Source: Taudactylus pleione
Lineage: Eukaryota; Chordata; Amphibia; Anura; Myobatrachidae
Assembly: GCA_031769625.1 (NCBI GenBank)
Contig: JAUIMM010002560.1
Span: forward strand, 682,001-746,000
Direction: 5' to 3'
DNA length: 64,000 bases
The position numbers and the translations under genes were made by a program. The notes under the pieces are model-generated. The model was not told the DNA's origin. It made no database searches and saw only the letters and a list, made by a program, of their open reading frames with translations. Below are positions 10,305 to 22,814 of the stretch, in pieces. Each line of letters opens with the position of its first letter. The stretch's first letter is position 1.

Positions 10305-13300
10305 ATTGCTTTCAATGCATTTTGGCCTAAAACGTGCATTTGCTGTTTTCTCTTAAACGCAACATGGGAGAAAAACCATTTCACATCATAATTGTGGGTC
10401 TTGGTTTTCAACACATCCAGTGAAATATTGAGCTGTCTGTGTTTGCCACAAGAGGAGTTAACACAAAGTTTGCGCTTTTGTTGTTTCCATTGCTTTCAAT
10501 GCATTTTGGCCTAAAACGAGCAACTGCTGTTTTCTCTTAAACGCAACATGGGAGAAAAACCATTTCACATCATATTTGTGGGTCTTGGTCTTCAAAACAT
10601 CCAGTGAAATTTTGAGCTGTCTGTGTTTGCTACAAGTGGAGATAACACAAAGCATGCGCTTTTGTTGTTTCCATTGCTTTCAATGCATTTTGGCCTAAAA
10701 CGAGCAATTGCTGTTTTCTCTTAAACGAAACACGGGGGAAAAACCATTTCACATCACATTTGTGGGTCTTGGTCTTCAACACATCCAGTGAAATTTTGAG
10801 CTGTCTGTGTTTGCTACAAGAGGAGATATCTCAAAGTATGCGCTTTTGTTGTTTCCATTGCTTTCAATGCATTTTGGCCTAAAACATGCATTTGCTGTTT
10901 TCTCATAAATGCAACATGGGAGAAAAACCATTTCACATCACATTTGTGGGTCTTGGTCTTCAACACATCCAGTGAAATTTTGAGCTGTCTGTGTTTGCTA
11001 GAAGAGGAGATATCACAAAGTATGCGCTTTTGCTGTTTCCATTGCTTTCAATGCATTTTGGCCTAAAACGTGCATTTGCTGTTTTCTCTTAAACGCAACG
11101 TGGGAGAAAAACCATTTCACATCATATTTGTGGGTCTTGGTCTTCAACACATCCAGTGAAATTTTGAGCTGTGTGTGTTTGCTACAAGAGGAGATAACAC
11201 AAAGTATGCGCTTTTGTTGTTTCCATTGCTTTCAATGCATTTTGGCCTAAAACGTGCATCTGCTGTTTTCTCTTAACAGCAACATGGGAGAAAAACCATT
11301 TCACATCACATTTGTGGGTCTTGGTCTTCAACACATCCAGTGAAATTTTGAGCTGTCTGTGTTTGCTACAAGAGGAGATATCACAAAGTATGCGCTTTTG
11401 TTGTTTTCATTGCTTTCTATGCATTTTGGCCTAAAACTTGCATTTGCTGTTTTCTCTTAAACGCAACATGGGAGAAAAACCATTTCACATCAGATTTGTG
11501 GGTCTTGGTCTTCAACACATCCAGTGAAATTTTGAGCAGTCTGTGTTTGCTACAAGAGGAGATATCACAAAGTATGCGCTTTTGTTGTTTCCATTGCTTT
11601 CAATGCATTTTGGCCTAAAACATGCATTTGCTGTTTTCTCTTAAACGCAACATGGGAGAAAAACCATTTCACATCATAATTGTGGGTCTTGGTTTTCAAC
11701 ACATCCAGTGAAATTTTGAGCTGTCTGTGTTTGCCACAAGAGGAGTTAACACAAAGTTTGCGCTTTTGTTGTTTCCATTGCTTTCAATGCATTTTGGCCT
11801 AAAACGAGCAATTGCTGTTTTCTCTTAAACACAAAATGGGGGAAAAACCATTTCACATCACATTTGTGGGTCTTGGTCTGCAACACATCCAGTGAAATTT
11901 TGAGCTTTCTGTGTTTGCTACAAGTGGAGATAACACAAAGTTTGAGCTTTTGTTGTTTCCATTGCTTTCAATGCATTTTGGCCTAAAACGTGCATTTGCT
12001 GTTTTCTCTTAAACGCAACATGGGAGAAAAACCTTTTCACATCATATTTGTGGGTCTTGGTCTTCAAAACATCCAGTGAAATTTTGAGCTGTCTGTGTTT
12101 GCTACAAGTGGAGATAACACAAAGTATGCGCTTTTGTTGTTTCCATTGCTTTCAATGCATTTTGGCCTAAAACGAGCAATTGCTGTTTTCTCTTAAACGC
12201 AACACGGGGAAAAACCATTTCACATCACATTTGTGGGTCTTGGTCTTCAACACATCCAGTGAAATTTTGAGTTGTCTGTGTTTGCTACAAGAGGAGATAT
12301 CACAAAGTATGCGCTTTTGTTGTTTCCATTGCTTTCAATGCATTTTGGCCTAAAACGTGCATTTGCTGTTTTCTCTTAAACGCAACATGGGAGAAAAACC
12401 ATTTCACATCACATTTGTGGGTCTTGGTCTTCAACACATCCAGTGAAATTTTGAGCTGTCTGTGTTTGCTACAAGAGGAGATAACACAAAGTTTGAGCTT
12501 TTGTTGTTTCCATTGCTTTCAATGCATTTTGGCCTAAAACAAGCAATTGCTGTTTTCTCTTAAATGCAAAATGGGGGAAAAACCATTTCACATCACATTT
12601 GTGGGTCTTGGTCTTCAACACATCCAGTGAAATTTTGAGCTGTCTGTGTTTGCTACAAGAGGAGATATCACAAAGTATGCGCCTTTGTTGTTTCCATTGC
12701 TTTCAATGCATTTTGGCCTAAAACGTGCATTTGCTGTTTTCTCTTAAACGCAACATGGGAGAAAAACCATTTCACATCATAATTGTGGGTCTTGGTTTTC
12801 AACACATCCAGTGAAATTTTGAGCTGTCTGTGTTTGCCACAAGAGGAGTTAACACAAAGTTTGCGCTTTTGTTGTTTCCATTGCTTTCAATGCATTTTGG
12901 CCTAAAACGAGCAATTGCTGTTTTCTCTTAAACGCAAAATGGGGGAAAAACCATTTCACATCACATTTGTGGGTCTTGGTCTTCAACACATCCAGTGAAA
13001 TTTTGAGCTGTCTGTGTTTACTACAAGAGGAGATAACACAAAGTATGCGCTTTTGTTGTTTCCATTGCTTTCAATGCATTTTGGCCTAAAACATGCATTT
13101 GCTGTTTTCTCTTAAACGCAACATGGGAGAAAAACCATTTCACATCACATTTGTGGGTCTTGGTCTTCAACACATCCAGTGAAATTTTGAGCAGTCTGTG
13201 TTTGTTACAAGAGGAGATATCACAAAGTATGTGCTTTTGTTGTTTCCATTGCTTTCAATGCATTTTGGCCTAAAACGTGCATTTGCTGTTTTCTCTTAAA

Positions 13301-13799
13301 CGCAACATGGGAGAAAACCCATTTCACATCATAATTGTGGGTCTTGGTCTTCAACACATCCAGTGAAATTTTGAGCTGTCTGTGTTTGCCACAAGAGGAG
13401 TTAACACAAAGTTTGCGCTTTTGATGTTTCCATTGCTTTCAATGCATTTTGGCCTAAAACGAGCAATTGCTGTTTTCTCTTAAACGCAAAATGGGGGAAA
13501 AACCATTTCACATCACATTTGTGGGTCTTGGTCTTCAACACATCCAGTGAAATTTTGAGCTGTCTGTGTTTGCTACAAGAGGAGATAACACAAAGTTTGA
13601 GCTTTTGTTGTTTCCATTGCTTTCAATGCATTTTGGCCTAAAACGTGCATTTGCTGTTTTCTCTTAAACGCAACATGGGAGAAAAACCATTTCACATCAT
13701 ATTTGTGGGTCTTGGTCTTCAAAACATCCAGTGAAATTTTGAGCTGTCTGTGTTTGCTACAAGTGGAGATAACACATAGCATGCGCTTTTGTTGTTTCC
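10305..13799 (+). repeat. Array block with 7-mer expansion and first 17-mer copy
   Basis: Order: e 10305, ab 10489, c 10673, i, j, k, l, e 11593, a2 11777, b 11961, c 12145, m 12328, a 12512, e 12696, g-like 12880, h 13064, e 13248, a 13432, b 13616. The run b-c-i-j-k-l-e at 9201-10488 is repeated as ab-c-i-j-k-l-e at 10489-11776 (1,288 bp step). From 10673 the 17-monomer series of 3,127 bp recurs at 13800. The c monomer at 12145 has one G fewer in its G run (12206-12209), making it 183 bp. Confidence 0.82.
10489..10672 (+). repeat. Hybrid monomer: a-type 5' end, b-type remainder
   Basis: The unit begins with the a-type box (CGAGCAACTGCTG, itself a one-base variant of AGCAATTGCT) but continues as type b: AACATGGGAG, CATATTTG, TTCAAAACATCC, ACAAGTGG and AGCATGCGC. 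The a monomer expected between e and b is absent. The simplest explanation is in-register unequal exchange between an a and the following b monomer, removing exactly 184 bp. The crossover lies in the shared segment between the box and the G run. Confidence 0.75.
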
Positions 13800-15822
13800 A
13801 TTGCTTTCAATGCATTTTGGCCTAAAATGAGCAATTGCTGTTTTCTCTTAAACGAAACACGGGGGAAAAACCATTTCACATCACATTTGTGGGTCTTGGT
13901 CTTCAACACATCCAGTGAAATTTTGAGCTGTCTGTGTTTGCTACAAGAGGAGATATCTCAAAGTATGCGCTTTTGTTGTTTCCATTGCTTTCAATGCATT
14001 TTGGCCTAAAACGTGCATTTGCTGTTTTCTCATAAATGCAACATGGGAGAAAAACCATTTCACATCACATTTGTGGGTCTTGGTCTTCAACACATCCAGT
14101 GAAATTTTGAGCTGTCTGTGTTTGCTAGAAGAGGAGATATCACAAAGTATGCGCTTTTGCTGTTTACATTGCTTTCAATGCATTTTGGCCTAAAACGTGC
14201 ATTTGCTGTTTTCTCTTAAACTCAACGTGGGAGAAAAACCATTTCACATCATATTTGTGGGTCTTGGTCTTCAACACATCCAGTGAAATTTTGAGCTGTG
14301 TGTGTTTGCTACAAGAGGAGATAACACAAAGTATGCGCTTTTGTTGTTTCCATTGCTTTCAATGCATTTTGGCCTAAAACCTGCATTTGCTGTTTTCTCT
14401 TAACAGCAACATGGGAGAAAAACCATTTCACATCACATTTGTGGGTCTTGGTCTTCAACACATCCAGTGAAATTTTGAGCTGTCTGTGTTTGCTACAAGA
14501 GGAGATATCACAAAGTATGCGCTTTTGTTGTTTTCATTGCTTTCTATGCATTTTGGCCTAAAACTTGCATTTGCTGTTTTCTCTTAAACGCAACATGGGA
14601 GAAAAACCATTTCACATCAGATTTGTGGGTCTTGGTCTTCAACACATCCAGTGAAATTTTGAGCAGTCTGTGTTTGCTACAAGAGGAGATATCACAAAGT
14701 ATGCGCTTTTGTTGTTTCCATTGCTTTCAATGCATTTTGGCCTAAAACGTGCATTTGCTGTTTTCTCTTAAACGCAACATGGGAGAAAAACCATTTCACA
14801 TCATAATTGTGGGTCTTGGTTTTCAACACATCCAGTGAAATTTTGAGCTGTCTGTGTTTGCCACAAGAGGAGTTAACACAAAGTTTGCGCTTTTGTTGTA
14901 TCCATTGCTTTCAATGCATTTTGGCCTAAAACGAGCAATTGCTGATTTCTCTTAAACACAAAATGTGGTAAAAACCATTTCACATCACATTTGTGGGTCT
15001 TGGTCTTCAACACATCCAGTGAAATTTTGAGCTTTCTGTGTTTGCTACAAGTGGAGATAACACAAAGTTTGAGCTTTTGTTGTTTCCATTGCTTTCAATG
15101 CATTTTGGCCTAAAACGTGCATTTGCTGTTTTCTCTTAAATGCAACATGGGAGAAAAACCTTTTCACATCATATTTGTGGGTCTTGGTCTTCAAAACATC
15201 CAGTGAAATTTTGAGCTGTCTGTGTTTGCTACAAGTGGAGATAACACAAAGTATGCGCTTTTGTTGTTTCCATTGCTTTCAATGCATTTTGGCCTAAAAC
15301 GAGCAATTGCTGTTTTCTCTTAAACGCAACACGGGGAAAAACCATTTCACATCACATTTGTGGGTCTTGGTCTTCAACACATCCAGTGAAATTTTGAGTT
15401 GTCTGTGTTTGCTACAAGAGGAGATATCACAAAGTATGCGCTTTTGTTGTTTCCATTGCTTTCAATGCATTTTGGCCTAAAACGTGCATTTGCTGTTTTC
15501 TCTTAAACGCAACATGGGAGAAAAACCATTTCACATCACATTTGTGGGTCTTGGTCTTCAACACATCCAGTGAAATTTTGAGCTGTCTGTGTTTGCTACA
15601 AGAGGAGATAACACAAAGTTTGAGCTTTTGTTGTTTCCATTGCTTTCAATGCATTTTGGCCTAAAACAAGCAATTGCTGTTTTCTCTTAAATGCAAAATG
15701 GGGGAAAAACCATTTCACATCACATTTGTGGGTCTTGGTCTTCAACACATCCAGTGAAATTTTGAGCTGTCTGTGTTTGCTACAAGAGGAGATAACACAA
15801 AGTTTGAGCTTTTGTTGTTTCC
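13800..15822 (+). repeat. Second copy of the 17-mer series (first 11 monomers)
   Basis: Order: c 13800, i 13984, j 14168, k 14352, l 14536, e 14720, a2 14904, b 15088, c 15272, m 15455, a 15639. It mirrors 10673 onward, including private marks: CTCATAAATGC in i, CAGATTTG and AGCAGTCTG in l, GGTTTTCAAC in e, AGCTTTCTG in a2, CCTTTTCAC in b, and the missing G in c (15333-15336). The a unit at 15639 differs from its counterpart at 12512 in its 3' half (GATAAC and AGTTTGAGC rather than GATATC and AGTATGCGC), marking the end of the match. Confidence 0.82.
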
Positions 15823-18766
15823 ATTGCTTTCAATGCATTTTGGCCTAAAACGTGCATTTGCTGTTTTCTCTTAAAAGCAACATGGGAGAAAAACCATTTC
15901 ACATCATATTTGTGGGTCTTGGTCTTCAAAACATCCAGTGAAATTTTGAGCTGTCTGTGTTTGCTACAAGTGGAGATAACACAAAGGATGCGCTTTTGTT
16001 GTTTCCATTGCTTTCAATGCATTTTGGCCTAAAACGAGCAATTGCTGTTTTCTCTTAAACGAAACACGGGGGAAAAACCATTTCACATCACATTTGTGGG
16101 TCTTGGTCTTCAACACATCCAGTGAAATTTTGAGCTGTGTGTGTTTGCTACAAGAGGAGATAACACAAAGTATGCGCTTTTGTTGTTTCCATTGCTTTCA
16201 ATGCATTTTGGCCTAAAACGTCCATTTGCTGTTTTCTCTTAACAGCAACATGGGAGAAAAACAATTTCACATCACATTTGTGGGTCTTGGTCTTCAACAC
16301 ATCCAGTGAAATTTTGAGCTGTCTGTGTTTGCTACAAGAGGAGATACCACAAAGTATGCGCTTTTGTTGTTTCCATTGCTTTCAATGCATTTTGGCCTAA
16401 AACGTGCATTTGCTGTTTTCTCTTAACAGCAACATGGGAGAAAAACCATTTCACATCATCATTGTGGGTCTTGGTCTTCAACACATCCAGTGAAATTTTG
16501 AGCTGTCTGTGTTTGCCACAAGAGGAGTTAACACAAAGTTTGCGCTTTTGTTGTTTCCATTGCTTTCAATGCATTTTGGCCTAAAACGTGCATTTGCTGT
16601 ATTCTCTTAAACGCAACATGGGAGAAAAACCATTTCACATCATATTTGTGGGTCTTGGTCTTCAAAACATCCAGTGAAATTTTGAGCTGTCTGTGTTTGC
16701 TACAAGTGGAGATAACACAAAGTTTGAGCTTTTGTTGTTTCCATTGCTTTCAATGCATTTTGCCCTAAAACGTGCATTTGCTGTTTTCTCTTAAACGCAA
16801 CATGGGAGAAAAACCATTTCACATCATATTTGTGGGTCTTGGTCTTCAAAACATCCAGTGAAATTTTGAGCTGTCTGTGTTTGCTACAAGTGGAGATAAC
16901 ACAAAGTATACGCTTTTGTTGTTTCCATTGCTTTCAATGCATTTTGTCCTAAAACGAGCAATTGCTGTTTTCTCTTAAACGCAACACGGGGGAAAAACCA
17001 TTTCACATCACATTTGTGGGTCTTGGTCTTCAACACATCCAGTGAAATTTTGAGCTGTCTGTGTTTGCTACAAGAGGAGATATCACAAAGTATGCGCTTT
17101 TGTTGTTTCCATTGCTTTCAATGCATTTTGGCCTAAAACGTGCAATTGCTGTTTTCTCTTAAACGCAACATGGGAGAAAAACCATTTCACATCACATTTG
17201 TGGGTCTTCGTCATCAACACATCCAGTGAAATTTTGAGCTGTCTGTGTTTGCTACAAGAGGAGATAACACAAAGTATGTGCTTTTGTTGTTTCCATTGCT
17301 TTCAATGCATTTTGGCCTAAAACGTGCATTTGCTGTTTTCTCTTAAACGCAACGTGGGAGAAAAACCATTTCACATCATATTTGTGGGTCTTGGTCTTCA
17401 GCACATCCAGTGAAATTTTGAGCTGTCTGTGTTTGCTACAAGAGGAGTTAACACAAAGTTTGCGCTTTTGTTGTTTCCATTGCTTTCAATGCATTTTGGC
17501 CTAAAATGAGCAATTGCTGTTTTCTCTTAAACGCAAAATGGGGGAAAAACCATTTCACATCACATTTGTGGGTCTTGGTCTTCAACACATCCAGTGAAAT
17601 TTTGAGCTGTCTGTGTTTACTACAAGAGGAGATAACACAAAGTATGCGCTTTTGTTGTTTCCATTGCTTTCAATGCATTTTGGCCTAAAACGTGCATTTG
17701 CTGTTTTCTCTTAAACGCAACATGGGAGAAAAACCATTTCACATCACATTTGTGGGTCTTGGTCTTCAACACATCCAGTGAAATTTTGAGCAGTCTGTGT
17801 TTGCTACAAGAGGAGATATCACAAAGTATGCGCTTTTGTTGTTTCCATTGCTTTCAATGCATTTTGGTCTAAAACGTGCATTTGCTGTTTTCTCTTAAAC
17901 GCAACATGGGAGAAAACCCATTTCACATCATAATTGTGGGTCTTGGTCTTCAACACATCCAGTGAAATTTTGAGCTGTCTGTGTTTGCTACAAGAGGAGT
18001 TAACACAAAGTTTGCGCTTTTGATGTTTCCATTGCTTTCAATGCATTTTGGCCTAAAACGAGCAATTGCTGTTTTCTCTTAAACGCAAAATGGGGGAAAA
18101 ACCATTTCACATCACATTTGTGTGTCTTGGTCTTCAACACATCCAGTGAAATTTTGAGCTGTCTGTGTTTGCTACAAGAGGAGATAACACAGAGTTTGAG
18201 CTTTTGTTGTTTCCATTGCTTTCAATGCATTTTGGCCTAAAACATGCATTTGCTGTTTTCTCTTAAACGCAACATGGGAGAAAAACCATTGCACATCATA
18301 TTTGTGGGTCTTGGTCTTCAAAACATCCAGATAAATTTTGAGCTGTCTGTGTTTGCTACAAGTGGAGATAACACAAAGTATGCACTTTTGTTGTTTCCAT
18401 TGCTTTCAATGCATTTTGGCCTAAAACGAGCAATTGCTGTTTTCTCTTAAACGCAACACGGGGGAAAAACCATTTCACATCACATTTGTGGGTCTTGGTC
18501 TTCAACACATCCAGTGAAATTTTGAGCTGTCTGTGTTTGCTACAAGAGGAGATAACACAAAGTTTGAGCTTTTGTTGTTTCCATTGCTTTCAATGCATTT
18601 TGGCCTAAAACGTGCATTTGCTGTTTTCTCTTAAATGCAACATGGGAGAAAAACCATTTCACATCATATTTGTGGGTCTTGGTCTTCAAAACATCCAGTG
18701 AAATTTTGAGCTGTCTGTGTTTGCTACAAGTGGAGATAACACAAAGTATGCGCTTTTGTTGTTTCC
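15823..18766 (+). repeat. Irregular array block, 16 monomers with several hybrids
   Basis: Order: b 15823, cj 16007, k 16191, ke 16375, b 16559, b 16743, c 16927, d 17111, e' 17295, g 17479, h 17663, e 17847, a 18031, b 18215, ac 18399, b 18583. The unit at 16007 starts as c (GAAACACGGGGG) and ends as j (GTGTGTG, GATAAC). That at 16375 joins the k marker TTAACAGC to an e 3' end. That at 18399 has the c G-run but an a 3' end. Two b units in tandem (16559, 16743) are unusual. No large near-identical partner was found for the first 6 kb of this zone, so it reads as a turnover zone. Confidence 0.75.
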
Positions 18767-21700
18767 ATTGCTTTCAATGCATTTTGGCCTAAAACGAGCA
18801 ATTGCTGTTTTCTCTTAAACGAAACATGGGGGAAAAACCATTTCACATCACATTTGTGGGTCTTGGTCTTCAACACATCGAGTGAAATTTTGAGCTGTCT
18901 GTGTTTGCTACAAGAGGAGATACCACAAAGTATGTGCTTTTGTTGTTTCCATTGCTTTCAATGCATTTTGGCCTAAAACGTGCATTTGCTGTTTTCTCTT
19001 AAACGCAACATGGGAGAAAAACCATTTCACATCATAATTGTGGGTCTTGGTCTTCAACACATCCAGTGAAATTTTGAGCTGTCTGTGTTTGCTACAAGAG
19101 GAGTTAACACAAAGTTTGCGCTTTTGTTGTTTCCATTGCTTTCAATGCATTTTGGCTTAAAATGAGCAATTGCTGTTTTCTCTTAAACGCAAAATGGGGG
19201 AAAAACCATTTCACATCACATTTGTGGGTCTTGGTCTTCAACACATCCAGTGAAATTTTGAGCTGTCTGTGTTTACTACAAGAGGAGATAACACAAAGTA
19301 TGCGCTTTTGTTGTTTCCATTGCTTTCAATGCATTTTGGCCTAAAACGTGCATTTGCTGTTTTCTCTTAAACGCAACATGGGAGAAAAACCATTTCACAT
19401 CATAATTGTGGGTCTTGGTCTTCAACACATCCTGTGAAATTTTGAGCTGTCTGTGTTTGCCACAAGAGGAGTTAACACAAAGTTTGCGCTTTTGATGTTT
19501 CCATTGCTTTCAATGCATTTTGGCCTAAAACAAGCAATTGCTGTTTTCTCTGAAACGCAAAATGGGGGAAAAACCATTTCACATCACATTTGTGGGTCTT
19601 GGTCTTCAACACATCCAGTGAAATTTTGAGCTGTCTGTGTTTGCTACAAGAGGAGATAACACAAAGTTTGAGCTTTGGTTGTTTCCATTGCTTTCAATGC
19701 ATTTTGGCCTAAAACGTGCATTTGCTGTTTTCTCTTAAATGCAACATGGGAGAAAAACCATTTCACATCATATTTGTGGGTCTTGGTCTTCAAAACATCC
19801 AGTGAAATTTTGAGCTGTCTGTGTTTGCTACAAGTGGAGATAACACAAAGTATGCGCTTTTGTTGTTTCCATTGCTTTCAATGCATTTTGGCCTAAAACG
19901 AGCAATTGCTGTTTTCTCTTAAACGAAACATGGGGGAAAAACCATTTCACATCACATTTGTGGGTCTTGGTCTTCAACACATCCAGTGAAATTTTGAGCT
20001 GTCTGTGTTTGCTACAAGAGGAGATATCTCAAAGTATGCGCTTTTGTTGTTTCCATTGCTTTCAATGAATTTTGGCCTAAAACGTGCATTTGCTGTTTTC
20101 TCTTAAACGCAACATGGGAGAAAAACCATTTCACATCACATTTTTGGGTCTTGGTTTTCAACACATCCAGTGAAATTTTGAGCTGTGTGTGTTTGCTAGA
20201 AGAGGAGATATCACAAAGTATGCGCTTTTGTTGTTTCCATTGCTTTCAATGCATTTTGGCCTAAAACATGCATTTGCTGTTTTCTCTTAAATGCAACATG
20301 GGAGAAAAACCATTTCACATCACATTTGTGGATCTTGGTCTTCAACACAACCAGTGAAATTTTGAGCTGTCTGTGTTTGCTACAAGAGGAGATATCACAA
20401 AGTATGCGCTTTTGTTGTTTCCATTGCTTTCAATGCATTTTGGCCTAAAACGTGCATTTGCTGTTTTCTCTTAAATGCAACATGGGAGAAAAACCATTTC
20501 ACATCACATTTGTGGGTCTTGGTCTTCAACACATCCAGTGAAATTTTGAGCTGTCTGTGTTTGCTACAAGAGGATATATCACAAAGTATGCGCTTTTGTT
20601 GTTTCCATTGCTTTCAATGCATTTTGGCCTAAAACTTGCATTTGCTGTTTTCTCTTAAACGCAACATGGGAGAAAAACCATTTCACATCACATTTGTGGG
20701 TCTTGGTCTTCAACACATCCAGTGAAATTTTGAGCTGTGTGTGTTTGCTACAAGAGGAGATAACACAAAGTATGCGCTTTTGTTGTTTCCATTGCTTTCA
20801 ATGCATTTTGGCCTAAAACGTGCATTTGCTGTTTTCTCTTAACAGCAACATGGGAGAAAAACCATTTCACATCATAATTGTGGGTCTTGGTCTTCAACAC
20901 ATCCAGTGAAATTTTGAGCTGTCTGTGTTTGCTACAAGAGGAGTTAACACAAAGTTTGCGCTTTTGTTGTTTCCATTGCTTTCAATGCATTTTGGCTTAA
21001 AATGAGCAATTGCTGTTTTCTCTTAAACGCAAAATGGGGGAAAAACCATTTCACATCACATTTGTGGGTCTTGGTCTTCAACACATCCAGTGAAATTTTG
21101 AGCTGTCTGTGTTTACTACAAGAGGAGATAACACAAAGTATGCGCTTTTGTTGTTTCCATTGCTTTCAATGCATTTTGGCCTAAAACGTGCATTTGCTGT
21201 TTTCTCTTAAACGCAACATGGGAGAAAAACCATTTCACATCAAATTTGTTGGTCTTGGTCTTCAACACATCCAGTGAAATTTTGAGCAGTCTGTGTTTGC
21301 TACAAGAGGAGATATCACAAAGTATGCGCTTTTGTTGTTTCCATTGCTTTCAATGCATTTTGGCCTAAAACGTGCATTTGCTGTTTTCTCTTAAACGCAA
21401 CATGGGAGAAAACCCATTTCACATCATAATTGTGGGTCTTGGTCTTCAACACATCCTGTGAAATTTTGAGCTGTCTGTGTTTGCCACAAGAGGAGTTAAC
21501 ACAAAGTTTGCGCTTTTGATGTTTCCATTGCTTTCAATGCATTTTGGCCTAAAACAAGCAATTGCTGTTTTCTCTTAAATGCAAAATGGGGAAAAAACCA
21601 TTTCACATCACATTTGTGGGTCTTGGTCTTCAACACATCCAGTGAAATTTTGAGCTGTCTGTGTTTGCTTCAAGAGGAAATAACACAAAGTTTGAGCTTT

Positions 21701-22814
21701 TGTTGTTTCCATTGCTTTCAATGCATTTTGGCCTAAAACGTGCATTTGCTGTTTTCTCTTAAACGCAACATGGGAGAAAAACCATTTCACATCATATTTG
21801 TGGGTCTTGGTCTTCAAAACATCCAGTGAAATTTTGAGCTGTCTGTGTTTGCTACAAGTGGAGATAACACAAAGTATGCGCTTTTGTTGTTTCCATTGCT
21901 TTCAATGCATTTTGGCCTAAAACGAGCAATTGCTGTTTTCTCTTAAACGAAACACGGGGGAAAAACCATTTCACATCACATTTGTGGGTCTTGGTCTTCA
22001 ACACATCCAGTGAAATTTTGAGCTGTCTGTGTTTGCTACAAGAGGAGATATCTCAAAGTATGCGCTTTTGTTGTTTCCATTGCTTTCAATGAATTTTGGC
22101 CTAAAACGTGCATTTGCTGTTTTCTCTTAAACGCAACATGGGAGAAAAACCATTTCACATCACATTTGTGGGTCTTGGTTTTCAACACATCCAGTGAAAT
22201 TTTGAGCTGTCTGTGTTTGCTAGAAGAGGAGATATCACAAAGTATGCGCTTTTGTTGTTTCCATTGCTTTCAATGCATTTTGGCCTAAAACGTGCATTTG
22301 CTGTTTTCTCTTAAATGCAACATGGGAGAAAAACCATTTCACATCACATTTGTGGATCTTGGTCTTCAACACAACCAGTGAAATTTTGAGCTGTCTGTGT
22401 TTGCTACAAGAGGAGATATCACAAAGTATGCGCTTTTGTTGTTTCCATTGCTTTCAATGCATTTTGGCCTAAAACGTGCATTTGCTGTTTTCTCTTAAAT
22501 GCAACATGGGAGAAAAACCATTTCACATCACATTTGTGGGTCTTGGTCTTCAACACATCCAGTGAAATTTTGAGCTGTCTGTGTTTGCTACAAGAGGATA
22601 TATCACAAAGTATGCACTTTTGTTGTTTCCATTGCTTTCAATGCATTTTGGCCTAAAACTTGCATTTGCTGTTTTCTCTTAAACGCAACATGGGAGAAAA
22701 ACCATTTCACATCACATTTGTGGGTCTTGGTCTTCAACACATCCAGTGAAATTTTGAGCTGTCTGTGTTTGCTACAAGAGGAGATATCACAAAGTATGCG
22801 CTTTTGTTGTTTCC
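18767..22814 (+). repeat. Block with 10-monomer internal duplication (1,840 bp step)
   Basis: Order: c e' g e a b c i n n2 lj ke' g h e a b c i n n2 l (22 monomers). The segments g-e-a-b-c-i-n-n2-lj-ke' from 19135 and g-h-e-a-b-c-i-n-n2-l from 20975 are offset by 1,840 bp. They share rare marks: GGCTTAAAATGAGC, ACATCCTGTG in e, CAATGAATTTTGG in i, GGATCTTGG with ACAACCAGTG in n, and GGATATATC in n2. The lj hybrid (20607) combines AAACTTGC with GTGTGTG, and ke' (20791) combines TTAACAGC with CATAATTG and GTTAAC. Confidence 0.8.

Noticed and set aside
21581..21600. Length change in the G/A run of the a monomer at 21527
   Set aside because: GGGGAAAAAA is a G-to-A substitution within a run of unchanged total length, and spacing to the next unit stays 184 bp.
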